Origin: Icerya purchasi
Lineage: Eukaryota > Arthropoda > Insecta > Hemiptera > Monophlebidae
Length of the DNA: 64,000 nucleotides
Assembly (NCBI GenBank): GCA_039619475.1
Contig: CM077115.1
Coordinates: forward strand, 538,378,315 to 538,442,314
Direction of reading: 5' to 3'
Shown here: positions 44,390-56,306 of the stretch, piece by piece
How positions within the stretch are numbered: the first letter of the stretch is position 1
How the letters are laid out: the number at the start of each line of letters is the position of its first letter
The notes under the pieces: model-generated
The model's database searches: none
Told to the model about the DNA's origin: nothing
What the model saw: the letters and a program-made list of their open reading frames with translations, nothing else
Translations under genes and position numbers: made by a program

Positions 44390-45327
44390 AATATGTTTCG
44401 ATCTGCATATTATTTTCGTATCGTTTCTTCTTCTTGTATACGCTTCTCCGTTACTGAAGGTTATCTGGCAGTCTGTTCCCTTAATATAGCCCCTCGAAAT
44501 AGATCCACCGTCCCGCTTCCAAGTCTTCTTCGAAAGTCCTTTATCCATGAATTATATGGTCTTTCTACCGATCTTTCTCCATCAATTCTTCTTTCTACAA
44601 TAATCCGTAATAATTCGTACTTAGCTCCACGCATCACGTGTCCAAAATATAGCACTTTCCTTCTTTTAATGGTTGATAAAAGTTCGGCATTCTTCTCATC
44701 TTATGTAGCACTTTTTCGTTCTTCATTTTTTTTATCCGCGGCATTCGCCACATTCTCCTATATAAATATATTTCAAACGCCTGAATCGTCTTTTCTGTGC
44801 TAGGATCTAGAGTCCAGCACTCACATTCGTATAATAATACTGAGAATAGGTAACAGCGCAACATTCTCATTCGAGTGTTTATAGTTAAGCTTGTAAACAA
44901 TGTTTTCATTTGCAAAATGACCTGTCTAGCTTTCTTGATCCTTCCGCAGATTTCTTCCTTATTACCTGGTACGATCGTTTAATAATGTGCCCAAATATCT
45001 GACCGAGCTGACTTGTTCAATTTCATGGTCGTCAATTACCAATCGCAAATTTTTTTGTATTTTTGAAAAAAGAAATGTATTCGTTTTCTTATTATTCACA
45101 GATAACCCCCGTAATCGTGACTGTATCTAATTTATCCACCATACGCTCTAACTCTATTTGACTGCTTTCTATTAGTACGGTATCATCGGCATATCGTAAA
45201 TTATTTATAATTCTCCCATTTACCTGTATTCCCCCATAATCGACATTTACAGCTTTTCTGAATACATATTCTGAATATAAATTAAACAATAGGGGTGAAA
45301 GAATGCATCCCCGTCGAACTCCTTTCT
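44390..45327 (-). pseudogene. RTE-like LINE reverse transcriptase fragment
   Basis: The minus strand encodes KGVRRGCILSPLLFNLYSEYVF (45327 down), then YADDTVLI. After a frame change it gives SSVRYLGTLLNDR. Next come RMRMLRCYLFSVLLYECECWTL, LYRRMWRMPRIKK, and, after another shift, YFGHVMRGAKYELLRIIVERRI and SWIKDFRRRLG. This order is typical of the RT and C-terminal region of RTE-type LINEs. At least three frameshifts and a missing N-terminal half make it dead. Confidence 0.8.
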
Positions 45328-48168
45328 TGATAGAATAATATATGTACTACTGTAACGTATGCTTCTATGTAATGTGCTACCAAATTAACCGTTATAAAAA
45401 TTTAAGGGACCGTTATGAATTGACTTTTGTGAGCGAAAACATGGACTAAGTGGTAAGCGAACAGAAGGTACATCGGGTGCAGTCAAAGAGTCATGTCCTT
45501 GGATTCATTTAAAATTTTGCGCATAATTTTGCTGCATCACTTCCCAGTAGAATGCCGAATTTCAGAAATTACAAAGTGATCAAATCGCTATCCAGCAAAA
45601 CGGCGCTGTTTATGTTCGTTTTGTTAAAGTATGTCTCCTAGAAGATAACATCACACAAAAACCTTTTTTGAAAATATACGCGCGTTATTGTATTTCTTCG
45701 ATATGACTAGCTGATGATCTCTGCGATACATCATAACAAAATTCGATTATTATCCTCCAGAAGGCCTCGACAGAAACGAATCCAGAAGCTAGAAAGGGAA
45801 AATTAAAAGCGGCACTTGCCCATGTTGATTGTGCAAAACGTCAACTCAAGTTCCCCGAACAGTGCTGTAAAATGACCGAATCGGCTGCAGCTGCGACTTC
45901 GTAAATATATGAGATACATCTACATTGCAAAATGATTTAATCAACCCAAAATAACACTCCTACTGCATAGCATGAACTCATCAAATTAAATAATGAATTA
46001 AAATCACGGTTTTTATAATTTTTTTGTATTTACCTGAAATTGCATACATGCAAAAATATATAAATTGACATATTTCCCGTTTTTAGAATCAACTTAAAAA
46101 TATTAATGACTTAGTAATTATATATGAACATTAACGTCCCAAGTGCGAGTAAATCGGTCAATGAAAGTTTTTATACATATTATAATTGAAAGTTTTTAGA
46201 ATATTTATAAATTAATAAACTAGCGTACCTTGGCGGATAGTTTTTACAAAATTAAAAATTCAGTATCGCGATTTTTTTTTTTATTTTCTAGCTACTAATG
46301 CTTAATTGGTAAACTACATGTTTATGCCGGGTGTAGGAGTAATCACATTTTTTTATAATCTTTTTATACCCACCTGAGGAGTCGCATAGTTTCGGCCGCA
46401 GCACGATTCGCCTCGTTACATTTCGACTTCGTCCTTTTTCCAAGTAAACCTAGTTTAGCCAGAGTGAGTTTTTAATTTTTTCTTCTTCTATAATTATCAT
46501 AATTAAGGCGTAATGAATCAAAAAACACCCGTGAAATTAGTAATTAATTTGTTTAGAAAATAAACCAGCTGTTTTCAATGTTTCTTTTGCGTTCGTATAT
46601 CCCAAAAAAAAATTATTTTCACTTAAAAAGACTTGAAGTGCTAATTATGTATTTGTTTAGCGGGTTGTTTCAATAAAAAATTTCAGAAAGAATTAGTAGA
46701 TCATAGGAATAATTTCCCTCTGTGACAGATTTTCTGCTTTCAAAGGAAATCTATGTGCTTTATAATAAATTTTTACATTCACAAAAAATTTAAATTTTAA
46801 TGATTATGAAAAACTACTAAAAAGAATTATTTATTACTTTTAAGAAATTCTTCTATTTATATGTTAATTTTTAACGGAACCCATTCGTTTGAGCCAAATC
46901 GACTGGCCCTGTTTTTAATTTAGTATTATGTAAATTGAAATAACGGAAATTTATACTTATTATATTAAATCCTTGGCAGTTGACACATTATGCTCAACTA
47001 CTTTGCTGTGTTTGCAATAAAATTATATATTTTTTTTTTTATTTTTTTTTCTAAAATCTAGTTACCTGAAAAATAAATATTTTAGAGCTAGATATTTAAT
47101 CCTGCACGTTATGTAACACGGATTAATTACTTGGAATCTGTTTTTTTTATTACTGTGAAATATGATCTACATAAACCAGAATTCATTTTTAAAAAACATC
47201 AATAAAGCTGCTCATATTAACATAATTAACAAAAATTTTCCGATTTTTAAACAACTATTTGACATTCTTAATAGTATATATTTGTTTTATAACCGTTATA
47301 TGTAACTATTTTAGAAAACAAGTAAATATTGATCGCCAGTGAATATTCCTAAAGAATACAACAGCACTAAAAGCATATATGTGGAAAATAATTTTATGGA
47401 TATATTATAAACTGCTCATGTTTCTAAAACGGGCGTCAATTATTTTTTTGTCGGTTCGGTTCTTACCATGGGATATTTCCTGCGAGTGACTGAAAAGAGG
47501 TAATGAATAAGACCTCGAATATTTTACAATATGCGAATCCGTAGGAATAAGAAAAGAAGCAAAAGTGATAAAATCGTCATGGAAAAAATCGTATATTTTT
47601 CTTGTTATTGACTATAGGTTTATTGCAAAGCAGTTATTATTTCGGCGGAAGAAGAATTACTAGAATATTTTTCGAATAGACTATTCTTAATAATGACCGT
47701 AGTACGGAGAATTAACGAATGAAACTGTTTTCTGTAAATAAGTGTACTGCTTTAGTTTGTTTATTTTACCAATCCTGAATAGCTTCATAAGAGGTGAAAT
47801 TTATTTACCTGCTTGTTCATAACCCGTACGATTGGCTATTCGGTTTTAAATTTCTAAGAAAATGATTAATTTTCCTAATAGAAGAACATAACAAAATGTG
47901 CAATGAATGCGTATAACATAAAACATGTCATTATTGTTATTTTCACTTTTCTGTTCCGAAAAAAAAAAAAGAATGCCGTAAAGGATGTTGACATATAATG
48001 GTTTCTGTCATTCGTCTATGAACGTGATAATATCAACAAAATAACGAAAACATAGTCTTATTGATAAAAGTAACTGAGCAAAAAAAAGAAATATGTCGAT
48101 TGCGACAAACGTTTGTTGAAAGTCGCAACAAATTATAATCAGCTCGGCTTGAAGATTATCTTCGTGGT
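45328..48168. other. Noncoding AT-rich stretch
   Basis: No supported gene. Around 46375-46470 a less AT-rich patch ends in AGAGTGAGTTTTT, which could be a splice donor of an untranslated exon, but no linked coding exon is visible. Confidence 0.4.
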
Positions 48169-48176
48169 GTAGCACG

Positions 48177-48457
48177 CATGGGTATCAGGGTGGGAGGGGG
48201 GCAGCTGCCCCCTGGAGCCTTGAAACTTTTTAATCAACTGGCTTTGATGAATATTCATAGGCGCCTAATCATAGACAATTTGGAAAACTTATGTATTAAT
48301 TAAGATTTTATTCTTGTTTAATAAAATATATTAAGCCTTTACAACTTATAAATTTTATTTTTCCTATAACTCATATTATCTTTATCATCTCTCCCCCCCC
48401 CCGGTGGATGGCAACTCATTTTGCCCGTCCCTGGCTCATCGGTTGGTGACGCCCTTG
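48177..48457. mobile_element. Non-autonomous hAT-like element (281 bp)
   Basis: The inverted ends are CATGGGTATCA and CAAGGGCGTCA. Flanks are GTAGCACG (48169-48176) and GTAGCATA (48458-48465), six of eight matching. The palindrome GGGGGCAGCTGCCCCC follows the left end, and a C run precedes the right end. The layout resembles the elements at 19.1 and 26.8 kb. It has no coding capacity. Confidence 0.55.
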
Positions 48458-48465
48458 GTAGCATA

Positions 48466-51189
48466 ATGTAATTAGTTAACTTTAGTGTTTGCATGTATTA
48501 TAGGTATTATTATTATTACTTAATGTGAGAATAAGTTGTCCACCAACCGAATGGTTGAGGATATAATGATGATGATTATTACTTATACGTAAGATTTCGA
48601 AATCGTTTATTTCTATATTTGTAATTAATGCTATTATTATTATATTATAATTGCAAGCTCTTATTTTGTTGGGAAAATCTGAAAGAGGAAAAACATAATT
48701 TCTAATTCGACTAGCTGTATGAACACTCGTTGTACCTTGTATGTATATATGGTTTGAGAAATTACCATTCCTGTGGAAGGGGCGGGGATAATTTTTTTGC
48801 GACAGTTTTATCGCAATACATATTATAGGTTTCAAATTGTTGGTAATTTAAATATTGTTTATGCGTGTTACAAAAAATACTTATTTATTAAATAAAACTG
48901 TATCCATTTCATATAAGAAAGATTGATTCCTTATCGAAGAATAATGAGGATATTGTTCCAATTTTTGTGGTTTTTGAAAATTTCAGTTATTACTAAACGA
49001 CCAAACATTGTAATTTGTGTAGTATGCTGTAAGCTAATTTAACAGACTCGGCTTGATATCCACACAGTTGTGTTTAAGCCGTATGTGAAAAAAAGAAACA
49101 AAAAAAAACGACGGACTAGAATATTATTCTTTTTATAAATATGTTCAAAATTTATTCTCTTCTGTTTTTCGTGCCTACTTCATGCGACATTATATGTTTT
49201 CGTTTACTACAAAACATGCACGCAGGAGCAAGTTCATTTTTTCATAAATATTAAACATTTTTTTCTTTCTGTGCGTTTTACTTTCAGGCCAAATGTGGTT
49301 AAATCTGAAAAAATAACCTAAAAGAATCGAACAAAAATAAAAACAAACATACTAAGGCTAACTGACAAATCATTCTGAATAAATTATTGAAATAATTATA
49401 TAAAAACAAATGGACGATCGTACATATTTTAACAATTACTCATTTATTGTTTGATCACATTTTACCTTAATGGGACTTTTCTGTTCAGCGAATACAAAAA
49501 GAAAACAAGCAAGCGTACGGATAATTTCGTATTTGCAACAACACATCATAAGTATCGAAATGCAAACCGGGTAAAGGTCCTTGATTGACGTGCCCAAATA
49601 AATAAATAAGACTGAGGTCGGAAAAGGTAATTCTCATTTAGGTTTTGCAGTCACTACCAATAAGCAGGTATAGAGAACTAAATATAGCTTCTTTTATATT
49701 ATTCACTACCGTCACTAAAGAATTTTTTTTTTCCCTGAAATAAAACCAAAAAACCTTTAGTAAAGAAAGCCGATATGATGAGGAACAAAAGTCAAAAAAG
49801 TTACTATAATAAATATTTAATGGAAATTGAAAGAACGATGATTCGAATAACAAATATCTGCAAATTATTCCTTTTAAAGCTTTGTGTTACTCAAATCCAA
49901 CCCACCTGAACTGACGATATTTAGAAAGTATTATTGCAATTTAGTGTGATAAGTTAGTAAAAAAACGAAATTCTAGAAAAAAAAATTCGGTTAAAACGCG
50001 TTTTGTAACTAACAAACGTGTTAATTACAAAGTAGTTGTAGCCATTGACGGTTTTTTTCCTTTTTTTATTAAACACTATTTCACAGTAGAAAATTACTTA
50101 ATCGCTTTTGTTTCTCAACTTACTTCTTTACTTTTTCTTTTAAGTATTGCCGAGTCGATTTTTCTAATTATTATTATTTTTTTATGAGCCGCTCACTTCA
50201 TTATTAGACGGAACAAAAAAAAGCTTCTTCCTTATTGGCTTTATTAAAATGTTTATGAAAATAATATTAATCCAGTGTTTTGAAGATTAAAAATTTTTCT
50301 AAACGAACAGAAAAAAAATAAAGTTAGCCAGGCAAGATGTTTCATGTAGTAAACATTCTGTGAGTTAATTTAAAGATTACCATAATTTACATTTACATAT
50401 TATTAAATTCAAAACAAAGATATTTAATTTTTAATTTGTAATATCGTATATATTTCTCGCCCAGTATTAACATAAATGTGCTTATGTTTAAAAAAATTTG
50501 CGCCTTTGTTCGTCTTTTTCGTTATTTCTTTGAAACCAGAGTTGATTCGTCAAGGAATTAAAAATATATAATTAAAATCGTAGATAACAGAAAAAACTTC
50601 AATAAATGCATCCTCAAATAAATTTGTTAGATACGAATAAAAAAGAAAGATTATGTAAGGAATATGTATCAGAAGCAAATTCAATCCAGTTATGTTGCAC
50701 TTTAAATGACGTAGAGTTGATAGTTTGTAATTTTTTAAAAACGGTTGACTATACGTTAGCAAAAAAAAAAAAAAATTAAAAAAAGGCGACAATGCATTTG
50801 ACCGATAATTAATATTAATAATTTTCGCCCGTATCGTATTACTATTGCTAATAGAACTCTTAAACATCGCGAAAGTCTGTTTATCAGTATTTCACGCTGA
50901 AGTCGTTATTTCAAAAAAAAATAGAAAATATTTTAAAAAATCGAATAACGAAATAAAATCATGTAAAATATGTATTTTGTGATTATATACGCATATAAAA
51001 CATGCTATACGCGCGGAAAAACTAAATCGTTAACGAAGAACGGTATTTTTTGAACGGAATTTCTGATAGCTGTATTTGGTAACTCGTGTTTCTCACCAAC
51101 ATAGATGATAACGTTTAACAGATGACACCTGAAAATCACCGTAGGTGGTCTGTAAAAAGGTTTGAGTTTGCCTGCGCCCGAAAGAGCGG
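48466..51189. other. Noncoding AT-rich stretch
   Basis: No supported gene. Minus-strand frames at 48482-48835 and 50550-50867 (117 and 105 codons) are Ile/Asn/Phe-rich with no motif and are treated as chance. Confidence 0.4.
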
Positions 51190-52625
51190 CCCTCCTCGAA
51201 GTAATTGAGAGAAGGGCTGAAGAAAGCTGCACCAACACCATTGGGTCCCTCGGAGCCATCTGTGAAGATCAAAAAATGTTTGAGGAAAAAGGAGCTAAGA
51301 TTCTGTCGAAATTCTGATCTAACAACGTGATGAAGAAGAGGTTTGGGAGGAGCAGGTGAATAAAAGCAGTTAATAGGATGAAACAAAGAGGAAAAATTAA
51401 AGGAGAAATAGATATACGGAGAAAACTGGATAAGACGGCCAGCGATAAGAGATAGAGTAAGGGTCTTGTTAGCAGAAAAGCACTAGGAACGCAATATGAA
51501 GGAATAAGAAAGAATGAGAGAGCGTGAGGAAATAGACAACCGTTTGATGAGGAAACGATAACCCAGGAAGGAGCGTCGAAGGAAAAGGGGAGGAATGCGA
51601 CACTCTGCGTGCAGAGCTGGGATAAGAGTAGACTTTCGGGCTCCAAGGCAGAGGCGGAGACGGGTATTTTGGACCCGGTCGAGCTTAGACAGAAGCGATC
51701 TAGAAGAGTTACCATAAATATAGGAATAGTAATCAAGAGCAGAGCGAATTCGAGTCTTCTTTCCTTTTGTTTAGTCTTTTATGCTGAGTCTTCTGCTATT
51801 CTGCGTGCCCTTCTTTTTATCAAAACTACCGGCTTCTCGCAATCTACTTATCCTGTCGGATGCTCAAAGTGTGCTGCTGACTATCGCATCTCCTCTCCCT
51901 TCTCACTCAGCCGACAACGTCATTCTTCTTATTCGTCCCTTGATTCTTGATCTCTTCCTTTTCCACTTAATACAAACGGATTTCCTTTGGATTCCTGGCC
52001 ATGCCGGAATCCGGGGAAATGAGTTGGCTGATTCATTCGCTCGATTATCTCCCTCTTCTGGTAGGTTTCTTCCTGCTTTCTTAGCTTCTAATATTACCCT
52101 TCTGTCTGCTTCTGCTCATTCCAAAATGTGGTCTGACTCCTACATCTCCGCTTTCTCCAACCCGAACTCCTTTTTCTTGTCAATTCAACCTTCCCTTCTA
52201 CGCTTTCCATGGTTTATTAACTTTCCTTCTATGCGTCGTTCCAATCTCTCTGCGATTTACCGCCTGCGTTTTGGGCATAGTTTGCTCCCTTCCTCATTGT
52301 TCCGTTATTCTCTCGTGCCTTCTCCTTATTGTCCATTATACCCTCCCAGCAATCAATGTATTTCTGATCCCGATCATATAATGTTCAGTTGTTCGTAATT
52401 ATCAACTGAACAAGCTTCTTTTTATTCTTTTCTCTTACAAACCGGTATTCTCGCTCCATACTGAGCTTCATTTATTCTCTCCCTTCCTTCTCCTTCGGTT
52501 ATTCTAGCTCTTGATTCCTTTCTGTCGGCTATCTCTGATCGTGTAAGGATCAGAGTCTCTCTTTCCTCTCTGTTCCGCTGTTCCTGTGCCAATGTCCATC
52601 TTGACAAACCCTTTTAAAAAAAAAA
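51190..52625 (+). pseudogene. LINE copy with 5' inversion (twin-priming structure)
   Basis: The 3' part is on the plus strand from about 51753: FCLVFYAESSAIL, LILSDAQSVLL, WIPGHAGIRGNELADS, the C-terminal region, and an A run at about 52615-52629. The 5' part is inverted at 51190-51757 and reads on the minus strand from RT thumb (SALDYYSYIYGNSSRSLL, FLGYRFLIKRL) to the start of RNase H (FTDGSEGPNGVGAAFF). The two parts meet at nearly adjacent positions of the original element, between the first RNase H strand and the AES motif. This is the classic product of twin priming. Frameshifts and stops make it inactive. It belongs to the same superfamily as the full-length LINE but is a distinct subfamily. 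Confidence 0.8.
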
Positions 52626-52639
52626 AAAATTAATGTGTC

Positions 52640-53059
52640 TTCACCGTTTGTTCTAAATTTTTTTTTAATTTTTCATTGACCATTTCTGTTTTCCTCTATT
52701 TCTGTTCTCCTACTTGTCCGGGTAATTTTGTTTCTGCCGCTGGGCACACCTTCGATTTCATGTTCGCGGTTATATACTTTATAATTCCGTCGGTTCGTTT
52801 GTATTTTTTATTTTTTCGCCACAATGATGGTATAGTTCGCAGTCCTCCTTTTTCCATTTCTATTTTCTTTTGATAATCAGTATATTTAGATGAGGCGTTT
52901 TTCCGTGATTACTTCGTTTTGCTTTCCTTTTTTTTTTTTCTTGTCCTTTTCTTTTTGTGTCCGAAAACGTTTCTGGGATCAGCAGTATTTTATACGGTAT
53001 ATTTCGGTTTGCTACAGATTAATTAATACGCTTTTATTTAATGTTTTCAAAGATTCACC
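52640..53059. other. Noncoding stretch
   Basis: Pyrimidine-rich plus strand. Frames at 52676-52873 and 52890-53195 are Phe-rich and lack motifs. Confidence 0.4.
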
Positions 53060-53380
53060 TATAAAAATAGTGAAAAAAATTATTAATGCTTATTTATCAT
53101 TAATTACAGTTATTATAGTTCGAAATTATCACCGGCTCCATCCTTGCTGTTGCGATGCGTTCGTTTTGAATATTTTCCAGATCAAATTTAAATGATTCGC
53201 TTTCATTAAAGGTGAGTCAAGCGTCTTTTCTTAATAAAATGTTCCAACGATACCGTCGACCCGTAACATCATTTCCTTTCAAACGCGATAGAGTATTATA
53301 AATGTTGGCACCACCAATTCTGTAACTAAATCTCAAGCAAAACAGCAATGAAATACTGAACATTGATCGATGTAGCCTCT
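53060..53380. repeat. Dispersed repeat, copy 2
   Basis: This is a direct, diverged copy of 42514-42874 that lacks an internal piece of about 40 bp. It is noncoding and its family is unknown. Confidence 0.7.
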
Positions 53381-54183
53381 ATAAAGATGGCGAATTCGAA
53401 GAGCTTTGCCTATGAAATCATGACTGCTAAAACTGATCGTTTTGAAAGTTCGTGCGAGCGTAAAAGCTTGAGAATTCGTGTCATGTATACCTTTATTTTC
53501 TGTAATGCGAAATGGGCGAAACTTTTGATCTTTGTCTTCAATTTTTTTTTATAAATGATTCCTTTAATGATGCAGCTATAAACTACTGCCAGGAGCAGTC
53601 ATGGATTTATACCACGGACTTAAATGGGCTACAGCCCACAGCGGCAAAATTCGAAAGGCGGCAAATTTGCATGAGATTGAAAAGTTTTTTCTTTTGAAAA
53701 ATACTTCAAATTTCCAAAATATTGTTACATATTATGGCGTTTTAATAGCAGCAGGGTAAGAGAGTAATGTGATAAAATCATTTATGACTTGCATTAATGT
53801 ACAGAAAAGTTAAAATGGGAATATATTGTGATTTAGGTAAAATTTCCAAGAAATGAATTTAAAATTAACGAAGTGTAAACCGGAACGTGCATTATTATTA
53901 GGCAAAATGGTTATATTAGCATTTAAAGGAAATTCTCGAAGTGTGCACGAGACAATGGCTGGTCGGCATGATAAGAGGTCAAACAAGACTGGAAGAAAAA
54001 CTGAAAATTTACAAGTGTAGTAGCGCTATTTCACTGATACGACAAAAGTTGGAAGATTTTTCGAAGAATTATTTATATTATTTCTTACCGTACCGGCATT
54101 GCGGGAAGCGCGCTGGGCCCATAACCTGTTGAAACTATTCTGAATACTGAATCTGATGAATAAAGACGCAAACGGAGAAAATA
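53381..54183. other. Noncoding stretch before the second LINE
   Basis: No supported gene. Small frames at 53363-53697 and 53941-54132 have no recognisable motif. Confidence 0.4.
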
Positions 54184-54306
54184 ATATATTAAAAAGGAAG
54201 CCATCGAGTTTCTATTGTTATCAGTCTGTTCATTGTTGCGCGTTAACTGTATAATAATACGAGTATATTAAAGTAAACTTCGCGTATCGTCGGTCCTGTT
54301 AGCATT

Positions 54307-56049
54307 ATGTCGCTAGCAGCCGACAAAAATCTATCAACATCATTACTATCATCTACGTTAGTACCAACATCCTTATCAGCCGAAACAGCAACAACAATGA
54401 CACCTGCATCAACTACCGGTATAATTAATCCGTTATTACATAATACTAACAATAATATTAATTTAAACTCTAATACTAAAAATAGTCCGTTAAATTTGTC
54501 GCTACCGTTTTCTGAGCAAAATATTACCAACAATACAACATACGCTAATATGGTTAAACAAAGAATAACGCCGATAAAAGATTTTAAATACCCCACTGAA
54601 TCTGAAGGAATCATATTTAATCATTACGATGGTTTGAAAATAAGAGACTATCTAATGGCACTTAAAGATCGTATCGGAGGACCAAAATATATCACTGCAG
54701 CCTCTAGGGTTAGTAATAACCGAGTAATCATCTTTTTGTCAAATGAAGAAATAGCAAAAAATTTTCTAACCAAATATGGAGGAATTAAAATCGGAAATAA
54801 CTTCATTAAGGCTAAACCGCTTACAAAACCGTCAACAAAAATTATTCTTTCAAACGTTTCTCCCGTAATACCAAATAGTGTTTTAGAAGATTACCTTAAA
54901 AATGAACTTTTACTTGATGTAGCGTCATCGATATCTATATTAAGAGTCAATCCAAGTGACAGTTTATTTTCACATGTTGTTAGCTGGCGTCGACAAATTT
55001 ACGTCCGAAATAATATGTCTGATATAAAGCTCCCAAACTCTTTTAATATTACACATAACGAGAGAACGTACAGAATTTTTCTAACTTTCGATCAGTTAGC
55101 ATGCTTCAAATGTCATAAAATGGGACATAAAATCGAAGATTGCCCATATTTGGACGACACTCCATTTTCTGATGTAGAAGATCAGCTAGCAACTAGAGAT
55201 GACAATAAAGAACACCGAATCATAATAAATGAATCAATACATCATGTACTGCACAGGGAAGATATTATGGATACCCCTGTAAATATAAGCAACGACAATT
55301 CACAAATACCTTCCAATACTAATTATTCGTCAGCGTCTAAAGATCAATCATACACAACCTCGGATATGATGGCACCCAAAAAGACAATTAACAACCATAA
55401 GCGACCACTATCCCACGCATCATCGACTCCAAGTGAGGCCAGCAGACCGATAATGCAAGAAGTCGGAGCCAACAAAAAACCGGTAAAGAAAAAACTGAAA
55501 AATACCAGCAAAAACCCTTCTCTCCAAAAACAAGAGGAAAGTGATTCATCAAACGACGAGAAGGAACTTCAACACCAACCAACAGTACTATCGATAAAAG
55601 ACGCCTTACAACCCATTCAAGAAAATTTCGAAACAAAGAAACGTATGTACCCTATACCAGCTTATTCAAATTTTTTACTGTTTATTGATATGTGCAGAAA
55701 CAACGGACAAATTCCTACTACGGCTGCTGAGTTTACATCGGATCTCGCAGGATTGATCAACATGATTGAAGAAAACCAACCTTTTCTCCAAGATCGTAGA
55801 ATGAAAATATGGTTTACGAAAATCAAAAAAACCCTCATTGAACACCTCAATCAGCAAAGAAACGAGACAAACTCCCAACATGATTCACAACAAAATAAGA
55901 ATACGGATAGTGAATTCGATGGAGAACTAAAGTACACTATCTCACAGATGTTTCATGAATCGCCTCAAGTTATCCCTGCAGGAAGTACGGAAAACGATAT
56001 ATTTCGAACTCCTTATGGAGATATTAAAAACCAAAACAAAAATGGCTGA
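54307..56049 (+). CDS. LINE ORF1: gag-like RNA-binding protein, single zinc knuckle
   Basis: This 580-residue protein should bind and package the element RNA. The N-terminus is Ser/Thr/Asn-rich. About residues 90-245 look like paired RRM-like or gag folds, with IIFLSNEEIAKNFLTKYGG and IILSNVSPVIPNSVLEDYL. One CCHC knuckle, CFKCHKMGHKIEDC, lies at about 266-279. Residues 330-430 are basic and low-complexity, and a helical region follows (SNFLLFIDMCRN to LIEHLNQQ). The frame is open throughout. The stop lies 257 nt before ORF2 and overlaps the start of a small frame. Confidence 0.9.
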   Translation: MSLAADKNLSTSLLSSTLVPTSLSAETATTMTPASTTGIINPLLHNTNNNINLNSNTKNSPLNLSLPFSEQNITNNTTYANMVKQRITPIKDFKYPTESEGIIFNHYDGLKIRDYLMALKDRIGGPKYITAASRVSNNRVIIFLSNEEIAKNFLTKYGGIKIGNNFIKAKPLTKPSTKIILSNVSPVIPNSVLEDYLKNELLLDVASSISILRVNPSDSLFSHVVSWRRQIYVRNNMSDIKLPNSFNITHNERTYRIFLTFDQLACFKCHKMGHKIEDCPYLDDTPFSDVEDQLATRDDNKEHRIIINESIHHVLHREDIMDTPVNISNDNSQIPSNTNYSSASKDQSYTTSDMMAPKKTINNHKRPLSHASSTPSEASRPIMQEVGANKKPVKKKLKNTSKNPSLQKQEESDSSNDEKELQHQPTVLSIKDALQPIQENFETKKRMYPIPAYSNFLLFIDMCRNNGQIPTTAAEFTSDLAGLINMIEENQPFLQDRRMKIWFTKIKKTLIEHLNQQRNETNSQHDSQQNKNTDSEFDGELKYTISQMFHESPQVIPAGSTENDIFRTPYGDIKNQNKNG

Positions 56050-56233
56050 TAGAGTCATTGCCAATTACTATCAAAACCCGGAAGAAATCTTTCCTTTCAT
56101 CGTTCAGCTGCGGCCTAATGTGAAGCATCGCGGCCTCAAAAACCGATTGACTAGAATTTTAAGTCACCATGATACACCAACGTCTGACGCGACACAAGAA
56201 TTGGACTCAAATGAATCAAACTTGTCAACTTAA
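56042..56233 (+). CDS. Small 63-codon frame overlapping the ORF1 stop
   Basis: Its ATG lies within ATGGCTGA, which also contains the ORF1 stop, so it is in the +1 frame and could be reached by reinitiation. The product (MADRVIANYYQNPEEIFPF...) has a mixed, protein-like composition. The +1 frame is open further upstream, to before 55955, so a ribosomal frameshift extending ORF1 is another possibility. ORF2 starts 73 nt after it ends. I recognise no domain. Confidence 0.4.
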   Translation: MADRVIANYYQNPEEIFPFIVQLRPNVKHRGLKNRLTRILSHHDTPTSDATQELDSNESNLST

Positions 56234-56306
56234 GCGGTCATCTAATTTTAATATTACTTAATATAAGTACTAACATATATAGTGTAATTATATATAAGTT
56301 AAACTA

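Noticed and set aside
45770..45905. Protein-like plus-strand stretch with KLKAALAHVDCAKRQL
   Set aside because: It is under 50 residues, has stops on either side and no splice signals or motif I can support.
54243..54614. A 123-codon minus-strand frame at the start of the second LINE
   Set aside because: It is antisense to ORF1, hydrophobic and valine-rich as expected for the complement of Asn/Thr/Ser codons.
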